A stretch of 5,503 nt of DNA, taken from contig JALOQI010000042.1 in the NCBI GenBank assembly GCA_025453435.1, positions 1 through 5,503 of the forward strand, in the 5' to 3' direction. Below, one piece after another: positions 1 to 4,839 of the stretch (position 1 is its first letter; each line of letters opens with the position of its first letter). Origin of the DNA: Candidatus Omnitrophota bacterium. Lineage in GTDB: Bacteria; Omnitrophota; Koll11; Gygaellales; Profunditerraquicolaceae. The translations under genes were made by a program, and so were the position numbers. The notes beneath the pieces were generated by a model, which had not been told where the DNA came from, ran no database searches, and saw only the letters and a program-made list of their open reading frames with translations.

Positions 1-477
1 GCTTGCCGTTATAAAATCCTGTCCGCCGAAGCCGGGATTTACCGACATGACCAGCACAAAATCCGCAATGTCCAGAACGCTTTTTATGCTTTCAAGCGGC
101 GTAGGAGGATTCAAAGACAGCCCCAGCTTTACGCCCGCGGCGTCAGTTTCTTTTTTTATAGCTGACAGAGACTCCTTGGTCACTGTTTCAATATGCACAG
201 TTATCATGTTACTGCCTGCTTTGATGAATGGCCCGATAAATCTTTCGGGGTTCTCTATCATCAAATGCGCTTCAAGAGGCAGCGATGTGACTTTTCTGAT
301 ATCCTTGAGCACGACCGGGCCTATAGTGATATTCGGCACAAAATGGCCGTCCATCACGTCCACGTGCAGAAGATCCGCGCCGGCTTTCTCCACCTGATGT
401 ATGTCGCTGGCCAGGCGGCTGAAATCCGCCGATAACAGCGACGGCGCAACCGATATATCCGCTTTTGCCGGTTTCAT
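1..477 (-). CDS. rpe: Ribulose-phosphate 3-epimerase, 3' end cut by window edge
   Basis: Interconverts D-ribulose 5-phosphate and D-xylulose 5-phosphate in the cytosolic pentose phosphate pathway, using a metal-dependent TIM barrel. I translated the minus strand from the ATG at 477-475 and got 159 open codons to the window edge; the family is usually about 215-225 aa, so roughly the last quarter is missing. Visible family motifs are APSLLSADF (11-19), LHVDVMDGHFVPN (37-49), LEAHLMIENP (69-78) and VMSVNPGFGGQ (143-153). His38, Asp40 and His71 match known metal ligands, with Asp40 as one catalytic acid/base; the second catalytic Asp lies beyond the edge. The start codon overlaps the nadD stop in an ATGA (477-474), and no strong Shine-Dalgarno is seen, so translation is probably coupled to nadD. 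The identification is secure; the completeness of the gene cannot be judged. Confidence 0.96.
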   Translation of the reverse strand, partial: MKPAKADISVAPSLLSADFSRLASDIHQVEKAGADLLHVDVMDGHFVPNITIGPVVLKDIRKVTSLPLEAHLMIENPERFIGPFIKAGSNMITVHIETVTKESLSAIKKETDAAGVKLGLSLNPPTPLESIKSVLDIADFVLVMSVNPGFGGQDFITAS

Positions 478-1040
478 CTGTATAACTTTCGTTTTTTTAT
501 ATAATCGAATACGGTATCAGGCACAAGATACCTGATAGATGTCCTTTTTTTTACGCACTGGCGTATTTCAAACGCAGAAACATCCACGGCGCGTATCGCC
601 ACGGTCTTGATATATGAAGGTATTTTTGAAAGCGCATATCTCGGCCTGGTAGCAACTACGAATTTAACAAGTTTTATAACCTGTTTGAGGTCCTTCCAGG
701 CGTCCAGATAATTCAAAAGATCGGAACCGGTTATGAAATACATTTCGTCCCGGGGATATTTTTTCTTGAATTCCCGCAGGGTGTCAATTGTATATGAAGC
801 ACCCTTTCGTTTTATCTCAACGTCAGAAACCCCGAAATATTTATTGGGCTTTATTGCCATCTTGATCATGGCAAATCGGTCCGTTGCCGGCGCTATATCG
901 TTAGTCTTCTTGTGCGGCGGGATATATGTCGGGACGAATATGACCTTATCCAGGCTCAGCTTTTCCCTGATCTCCTCAGCCAGTATCAGATGTCCGAGGT
1001 GTATGGGATTGAACGTGCCGCCGAGTATTCCTATCTTCAA
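474..1040 (-). CDS. nadD: Nicotinate-nucleotide adenylyltransferase
   Basis: Transfers AMP from ATP to nicotinate mononucleotide to form deamido-NAD, the step shared by de novo and Preiss-Handler NAD synthesis. The 188-aa product is close to the family norm. The nucleotidyltransferase signature GGTFNPIHLGH is at residues 7-17, with PPHK at 41-44, SYTIDTL at 82-88, GSDLL at 105-109, and the C-terminal ISxxxIR-type motif as VSAFEIR (154-160). The start is TTG at 1040-1038: it puts the GGTFNP motif at the normal distance from the N-terminus, no ATG lies just upstream in frame, and AGGTG sits 5 nt upstream. The start overlaps the proA stop as TTGA, and the gene's own stop overlaps rpe as ATGA. 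It is therefore embedded in the operon. Phosphopantetheine adenylyltransferase is a related fold, but the motifs and the proA neighbour fit NadD. Confidence 0.95.
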   Translation of the reverse strand: MKIGILGGTFNPIHLGHLILAEEIREKLSLDKVIFVPTYIPPHKKTNDIAPATDRFAMIKMAIKPNKYFGVSDVEIKRKGASYTIDTLREFKKKYPRDEMYFITGSDLLNYLDAWKDLKQVIKLVKFVVATRPRYALSKIPSYIKTVAIRAVDVSAFEIRQCVKKRTSIRYLVPDTVFDYIKKRKLYR

Positions 1041-2299
1041 AGCCGCACCTGTCCGTTGCCGAAAACCATGTATTTATATGTAGTCAATTCCTGCAAAGCC
1101 ATCGGGCCGCGGGCGTGAAGTTTGTCAGTGGATATTCCTATCTCAGCTCCCATCCCGAACTGGCCGCCGTCTGTGAAGCGGGTCGACGCGTTTGTATATA
1201 CGCAGGCAGAGTCTACCTTGCGCATGAACTCAAGCGAATGCTGGTAATTGTCGGTGACGATACTGTCTGAATGATGAGAGCCGTAAATATTTATATGTTC
1301 GACTGCTTCCTGCAGGCTCGATACGACTTTAACCGCAAGGATCAGGTCCGAAAACTCCGTCCTGTAATCCGAGTCCTTAGCCTTTTTCACTGCAGACTTG
1401 CCTATGCGCACAGTCAACGGGCATCCGCGGATCTCTACTTTGCTTTGCTTGAACTGCCTGATCATGCCGGGCAAAAACCTCGCTGCAACGTCATGATGCA
1501 CGAGCATCGATTCCATTGCGTTGCACACGCCCGGCCGCTGGACTTTTGCGTTGAAACAAATTTTCTGTGCCATGTTCAGGTCAGCCCATTCATCGACATA
1601 TACGTGGCATATGCCTTTGTAATGTTTGATGACGGGTATCTTTGAGCATTTTACTACCGATTCAATAAGCGACTCTCCGCCGCGGGGCATTACAAGGTCG
1701 ATATAATCATTGAGCTGTAAAAGTTCGGCAACGGCTTTGCGGTCCTGGGTCATGACCATTGAGATCATACCCTGATGAATTCCGTATTTCTTGAGCACTT
1801 CCCTGAGCGTGTTATAAATGCACAGGTTAGAATTAAGCGCCTCACTGCCGCCGCGCAGTATAACGCTGTTGCCTGATTTGAAGCAAAGCCCTATACAATC
1901 AGAGGTGACATTGGGCCTGGATTCATAAATTATCGCGATCACGCCGATCGGCGCGCGTACTTTGTGTATCCATAGTCCGTTAGGCCTGCGCAAAGACGAT
2001 ATAACTTCGTCAACGGGATCGGGCAAAGCTGATATATCCGTCAATGAATCAGCCATTGCTTTGATGCGCTTGTCGTCCAGGACCAATCTGTCGATGAAAG
2101 CTTTGTGTATGCCTTTGACCCGCGCGGCAGCTACGTCTTTCTTATTAGCTTTAATGATGCCGGCTTTTGCGCGGATCAATGCCGCTGACATATCCCGCAG
2201 AGCGGCGTTTTTTATATCGCTTGAAAGGGTCAATGAACTGCGAAAAGCTTCCTGAGCCGTTTTTGCCAGCTGGACCAGATCGTTTTTTAGTTTGACCAT
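1037..2299 (-). CDS. proA: Gamma-glutamyl phosphate reductase (glutamate-5-semialdehyde dehydrogenase)
   Basis: NADPH-dependent reduction of gamma-glutamyl phosphate to glutamate 5-semialdehyde, the second step of proline synthesis; the aldehyde cyclises spontaneously to pyrroline-5-carboxylate. The 420-aa length is typical. It belongs to the aldehyde dehydrogenase superfamily: YESRPNVTSD at 125-134, LRGGSEA at 148-154, catalytic Cys259 within RPGVCNAMESMLVH (255-268), GSHHSDSI at 340-347, and the C-terminal signature EIGISTDKLHARGPM at 386-400. Start is ATG 2299-2297, 10 nt after the proB stop, with GAGG (2308-2305) 5 nt upstream. The proA stop is shared with the nadD TTG start. ProB and ProA form a complex in known systems that channels the unstable acyl phosphate, consistent with adjacency. 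The gene is intact, with no missing catalytic residue seen. proC is not in the window. Confidence 0.98.
   Translation of the reverse strand: MVKLKNDLVQLAKTAQEAFRSSLTLSSDIKNAALRDMSAALIRAKAGIIKANKKDVAAARVKGIHKAFIDRLVLDDKRIKAMADSLTDISALPDPVDEVISSLRRPNGLWIHKVRAPIGVIAIIYESRPNVTSDCIGLCFKSGNSVILRGGSEALNSNLCIYNTLREVLKKYGIHQGMISMVMTQDRKAVAELLQLNDYIDLVMPRGGESLIESVVKCSKIPVIKHYKGICHVYVDEWADLNMAQKICFNAKVQRPGVCNAMESMLVHHDVAARFLPGMIRQFKQSKVEIRGCPLTVRIGKSAVKKAKDSDYRTEFSDLILAVKVVSSLQEAVEHINIYGSHHSDSIVTDNYQHSLEFMRKVDSACVYTNASTRFTDGGQFGMGAEIGISTDKLHARGPMALQELTTYKYMVFGNGQVRL
1046..1050 (-). promoter_or_regulatory. Ribosome binding site of nadD, inside proA
   Basis: AGGTG on the minus strand, 5 nt before the TTG start at 1040 and within the last codons of proA. 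It is a moderate match that supports the non-ATG start. Confidence 0.6.
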
Positions 2300-2309
2300 A
2301 TGCGCCTCG

Positions 2310-3380
2310 TTAGAATATTACGATATTGTCGCAATGAATGACTTCGCGCGGCGACCGTTTGCCTTTTACCTCTATAATGTCCTGGCTGTTCATGTTTGTC
2401 TGGCCGCGGCCGATCTCGATGCTTTCTTTATCGCAGATCGAAATTATATCCCCGGCTTTGAAACTGCCCTTGCAGGAGACTATTCCGACCGACAAAAGGC
2501 TTTTTTTATTCTTTAAAGCGTTTTTAGCTCCGTCGTCAACTACTATCGACCCGGAAGGCTTTGTGGAATGGGCAAGCCAGCGCTGCCTGTGATTCAGCCC
2601 CGATCCCTTCGGTAAAAAGATCGTTCCGTTCGAATACGGGTCGCTCGCGAGTCCGCTGATTATGCTCTTTGCGCGGCCGTTTGCGATAACGCACGGTATC
2701 CCGGCGTCGATCGTTATCCCGGCGGCTTTTAGCTTTGTGATCATGCCCCCTACGGAAGTGCACCGCTTGGTTGTCGCGGCAAGGCCGGTGATATCCGCGT
2801 TTATATCGCTTACCTGCCTGATGATGGTCTTTTTATCTTTGCCCCAGAGCCCGTCCACGTCGGAAAGGACGATCAAAAGGTCCGCGTCAACGGTATTGGC
2901 GACAAGCGCTGAAAGCTGGTCATTATCGCCGAACTTTATCTCATCGATGGAAACCGTGTCATTCTCGTTTATAACAGGCACAACGCCCAGCGCCAGTAAT
3001 CTCGACAGCGTGTTGCGGGCATTTAAATAACGCACGCGGTTTGAAAAATCATCCCATGTCAACAACACCTGTCCGCATTTAAGCCCTTTCCTGCGGAATG
3101 TATTCCTGTAAATGTCCATCAGCTCGTTCTGGCCGATAGCGGCGCTGGCCTGAAGAGTGGAAAGGTCTTTCGGACGGTCCGTCAGTTTCAGGACGGACAT
3201 GCCCAGCGCTATGGCGCCTGATGTAACTATCACTACCTCTTTATTTTCTTTGCGCAATGAGGCTATATCGGCGCAGATGCTCTCGAGCAGGCCGAATGAA
3301 AGCTTTTTCTTCGAGTCGTAAAAAAGGCTCGAGCCGATTTTAACAACTATGCGTTTACAGCTTTTTTCTGATAGCTTCAA
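2310..3380 (-). CDS. proB: Glutamate 5-kinase with C-terminal PUA domain
   Basis: Phosphorylates L-glutamate with ATP to gamma-glutamyl phosphate, the committing and usually proline-inhibited step of proline synthesis. The 356-aa product has an amino-acid-kinase domain (about 10-255) and a PUA domain (about 276-350). Visible motifs are VKIGSS (13-18), TSGAIALG (53-60), VINENDTVS (136-144), FGDNDQLSA (150-158), SDVDGLW (173-179) and the ATP-site loop GGMITKLKAA (211-220). Length is close to E. coli ProB (367 aa), and the PUA domain is kept, as in E. coli. The start is TTG at 3380-3378, with GGAGG (3391-3387) 6 nt upstream; no ATG or GTG occurs before the conserved VKIGSS, so a downstream start would damage the fold. 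The start lies inside obgE, overlapping its end by 26 nt. The next gene is its pathway partner proA. Confidence 0.97.
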   Translation of the reverse strand: MKLSEKSCKRIVVKIGSSLFYDSKKKLSFGLLESICADIASLRKENKEVVIVTSGAIALGMSVLKLTDRPKDLSTLQASAAIGQNELMDIYRNTFRRKGLKCGQVLLTWDDFSNRVRYLNARNTLSRLLALGVVPVINENDTVSIDEIKFGDNDQLSALVANTVDADLLIVLSDVDGLWGKDKKTIIRQVSDINADITGLAATTKRCTSVGGMITKLKAAGITIDAGIPCVIANGRAKSIISGLASDPYSNGTIFLPKGSGLNHRQRWLAHSTKPSGSIVVDDGAKNALKNKKSLLSVGIVSCKGSFKAGDIISICDKESIEIGRGQTNMNSQDIIEVKGKRSPREVIHCDNIVIF

Positions 3381-4308
3381 CTAATTCCTCCAGGCCTTCG
3401 GCCTTAAGCGCTGATATCGGATAGACTTTTGCCTTGACGGCCTTTTTAAATCTCTTGAGGTTCTCTGCGGCGCCGGCAAGATCCATCTTGTTCGCAACTA
3501 CGATCTGCTTCTTCTTAGCTACTATCGGGCTATAGCCTTTCAGCTCGAGGTTGATCACGCGGTAATCCTCGAGCGGATCCCTTCCCTCGAAGCCCGCCAT
3601 GTCGATTATGTGCACAAGGAGCTTGGTGCGCTCGACATGGCGCAAAAACCTGTCACCGAGGCCCCGGCCCGCTGACGAACCTTCTATCAGGCCCGGGATG
3701 TCGGCTACGACGAATGCTTCTTTATCTATGCCCACCATGCCCAGCATGGGCGATTTGGTGGTAAACGGGTATGCGGCGATCTTCGGCGTAGCGTTAGATA
3801 TCTGAGTGATCAATGTGGATTTGCCTGCGTTGGGAAAACCCACAAGCCCGACATCCGCTAAAAGTTTCAGATCAAAGAGCAGTTCTTTTTCCTCGCCTTT
3901 AACGCCCGGGGTTGCTTCGCGGTGCTTCTGGTTGCCCAGGCCGCCTTTTCCGCCGTGCGCTACCACAAGCTCCTGCTTATCCTCATCCAGCTCGCCCAGA
4001 AGGCAATCTATGCCGATATCCCTGATTATCGTGCCGCAGGGGACTCTGATCACTACGGGTTCTGCGTCCCTGCCGCGCTGATTCTTGCTTGAGCCGTGCC
4101 CGCCGTGCTTGGCTATAAAATGGCGCTTGAACTGCAGGTCCATAAGCGTGCGCAGGTTTCTATCAGCGCGCACTATGACATCGCCGCCCCTGCCGCCGTC
4201 GCCTCCGTCGGGAAAGCCGCGCATGTTGAATTTATCCTGATAAAGGCTCGAACAGCCGTTGCCGCCGTTGCCGGCTGTGACAACTACTTTTGCTTGGTCA
4301 ATGAACAT
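3355..4308 (-). CDS. obgE: Obg family GTPase involved in ribosome assembly
   Basis: Cytosolic GTPase that binds the 50S subunit and acts in large-subunit maturation and, in studied bacteria, in stringent-response and cell-cycle control. The 317-aa product has the glycine-rich Obg domain first (about 1-155; glycine runs such as GNGGNG at 13-18 and GGDGGRGG at 35-42) and then a G domain. G1 is GFPNAGKST (157-165), G2 is the Thr of PFTT (181-184), G3 is DIPG (203-206), G4 is NKMD (273-276) and G5 is SA (299-300). It ends soon after G5, so the OCT domain of Bacillus-type Obg and the acidic E. coli tail are absent; such short forms are common. ATG 4308-4306 is the only sensible start, because an in-frame TAA lies three codons upstream. 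Its nearest GGAG is 13 nt away, which is poor. The usual upstream neighbour rpmA is missing. Confidence 0.97.
   Translation of the reverse strand: MFIDQAKVVVTAGNGGNGCSSLYQDKFNMRGFPDGGDGGRGGDVIVRADRNLRTLMDLQFKRHFIAKHGGHGSSKNQRGRDAEPVVIRVPCGTIIRDIGIDCLLGELDEDKQELVVAHGGKGGLGNQKHREATPGVKGEEKELLFDLKLLADVGLVGFPNAGKSTLITQISNATPKIAAYPFTTKSPMLGMVGIDKEAFVVADIPGLIEGSSAGRGLGDRFLRHVERTKLLVHIIDMAGFEGRDPLEDYRVINLELKGYSPIVAKKKQIVVANKMDLAGAAENLKRFKKAVKAKVYPISALKAEGLEELVEAIRKKL
3387..3391 (-). promoter_or_regulatory. Ribosome binding site of proB, inside obgE
   Basis: GGAGG on the minus strand, 6 nt before the TTG start at 3380. The same bases encode the Leu-Glu-Glu near the Obg C-terminus. It supports the TTG start and translational coupling of proB to obgE. 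Confidence 0.85.
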
Positions 4309-4330
4309 GAAGTTTTACGTGCTCCAGGAC

Positions 4331-4372
4331 TTCACGCTTTGCAGCTGGATTTTTACGGCTGCAAAGTGTGAA
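4331..4372 (-). repeat. Imperfect inverted repeat (15-bp hairpin) between rplU and obgE
   Basis: On the minus strand the arm 4372-4358 pairs with 4345-4331 at 14 of 15 positions, around a 12-nt loop (4357-4346). The one mismatch is A4367 against C4336. No U-tract follows on either strand, so it is not a standard intrinsic terminator. It fills most of the 70-nt gap and begins directly after the orphan Shine-Dalgarno. Plausible roles are an RNA processing or stability site, a partial attenuator between L21 and Obg, or the scar of a lost gene. Confidence 0.75.
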
Positions 4373-4378
4373 CCTCCC
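4373..4378 (-). promoter_or_regulatory. Orphan Shine-Dalgarno sequence after rplU
   Basis: GGGAGG directly follows the rplU TAA on the minus strand, extended by T to GGGAGGT. No ATG or GTG start follows at normal spacing. The only candidate is a TTG (4364-4362) opening a three-codon frame that stops at 4353. In many bacteria a site like this would serve rpmA, which is absent here. Confidence 0.6.
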
Positions 4379-4693
4379 TTAAGCTGCTACAATCTTCTTT
4401 ATCTCAAGCCTTGTCAGGTCCTGGCGATGGCCTTTTTTGGTATGCGACGATTTTCTGCGGCGGTACTTGAAAGTGATGAGTTTTTCACCGCGAAAATGCT
4501 TCAAAGCCTCGGCTTTGACCGATGCCTTAGCAACATTAGGCTGGCCTATTGACACTTCATCGCCGTTTACAACCAGCAAAACGTCGCTGATGGTCATGGA
4601 TTTGCCTTCTTCGATGACCTGGCGGTCGACATCAATAGTATCGCCTTCTTTTACCAGATACTGCTTTCCTGAAATAGCAATAACTGCATACAT
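4379..4693 (-). CDS. rplU: 50S ribosomal protein L21
   Basis: Large-subunit ribosomal protein that binds 23S rRNA and contacts L20. The 104-aa product matches the usual length (E. coli 103). It opens with MYAVIAISGKQYLVKEGD, the family N-terminus, and the conserved basic segment FKYRRRKSSHTKKGHRQ lies at about 74-90, followed by a short tail ending IKKIVAA. I chose ATG 4693-4691, not the upstream in-frame ATG at 4753, because an ideal AAGGAGGT lies 6 nt before it and homology starts exactly there; the longer form would add 20 unconserved residues encoded by leader RNA. A promoter and a structured leader lie upstream, so this is probably the first gene of the operon. L27 (rpmA), which normally follows L21, is not present between it and obgE. 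Confidence 0.97.
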   Translation of the reverse strand: MYAVIAISGKQYLVKEGDTIDVDRQVIEEGKSMTISDVLLVVNGDEVSIGQPNVAKASVKAEALKHFRGEKLITFKYRRRKSSHTKKGHRQDLTRLEIKKIVAA

Positions 4694-4760
4694 GTTATAA
4701 CCTCCTTGAAGTAAATAAGTTTCATGCCAGATGCCCATGGCATCCAAGCACATAGAATAG
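4694..4760 (-). promoter_or_regulatory. rplU 5' leader with alternative hairpins
   Basis: This is the predicted untranslated leader between the inferred transcript start and the rplU ATG. It contains two mutually exclusive short hairpins built from the same bases: GATGCC (4744-4739) with GGCATC (4735-4730) around a 3-nt loop, or ATGCCA (4743-4738) with TGGCAT (4729-4724) around an 8-nt loop. L21 leaders that control ribosomal protein synthesis are known in Firmicutes, but I cannot match this one to that family. A regulatory role is inferred from position and pairing only. Confidence 0.4.
4700..4707 (-). promoter_or_regulatory. Ribosome binding site of rplU
   Basis: AAGGAGGT on the minus strand, a full match to the anti-Shine-Dalgarno sequence, 6 nt before ATG 4693. 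It decides the start: the in-frame ATG at 4753 lies far upstream of it. Confidence 0.92.
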
Positions 4761-4766
4761 GTTGAT

Positions 4767-4794
4767 ATTATACCCTATAATCGGGTAAAATCAA
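4767..4794 (-). promoter_or_regulatory. Sigma70-type promoter for the rplU operon
   Basis: On the minus strand, TTGATT (4794-4789) is followed by 16 nt and a perfect TATAAT (4772-4767). The predicted transcript start is near 4760, about 66 nt before the rplU ATG. The -35 box begins 2 bases after the U-tract of the preceding terminator, so the two units are packed back to back. The -35 matches consensus at 4 of 6 positions and the -10 at 6 of 6. No other convincing promoter was seen in the gaps downstream, so it probably serves rplU through rpe. Confidence 0.8.
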
Positions 4795-4798
4795 GAAA

Positions 4799-4839
4799 AA
4801 AAACAGGGGGACGCTTCCCGGAAGCGTCCCCCTGTTTTT
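4799..4839 (-). terminator. Intrinsic terminator of the ribonuclease gene
   Basis: Perfect inverted repeat: 4799-4817 pairs with 4821-4839 (19 bp including the A/T flank) around a 3-nt loop. The GC-rich core has a run of five G paired with five C. On the minus strand the stem is followed by a tract of eight U (4803-4796), the canonical rho-independent signal. The ribonuclease stop codon supplies the first bases of the structure. On the plus strand only five T follow the core, so termination of antisense transcription would be weaker. It separates the ribonuclease unit from the rplU promoter directly downstream. Confidence 0.92.

Noticed and set aside
47..397. A 116-codon plus-strand open frame
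   Set aside because: It is antisense to rpe, which shows clear family motifs along the same stretch.
1271..1645. A 124-codon plus-strand open frame
   Set aside because: It is antisense to the conserved catalytic part of proA, has no recognisable domain and no ribosome binding site I could support. It looks like a shadow frame.
2662..3030. A 122-codon plus-strand open frame
   Set aside because: It lies antisense to the kinase domain of proB, and its hydrophobic and serine-rich make-up is what reverse-complement reading of conserved codons gives.
4331..4372. The inter-gene hairpin as an intrinsic terminator
   Set aside because: No U-tract follows the stem on the minus strand and none on the plus strand, and terminating here would cut off obgE and all genes after it.
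4298..4378. A 25-codon readthrough extension of L21 after its TAA
   Set aside because: The frame is open to a TGA at 4300-4298, but L21 is already full length, TAA is not a readthrough-prone context here, and the peptide shows no L27 or other family likeness. Probably chance.
4694..4753. A 20-residue N-terminal extension of L21 from the in-frame ATG at 4753
   Set aside because: The ideal Shine-Dalgarno and the conserved MYAVI start point to ATG 4693. The extra codons lie in the predicted leader hairpins and resemble no L21 N-terminus.
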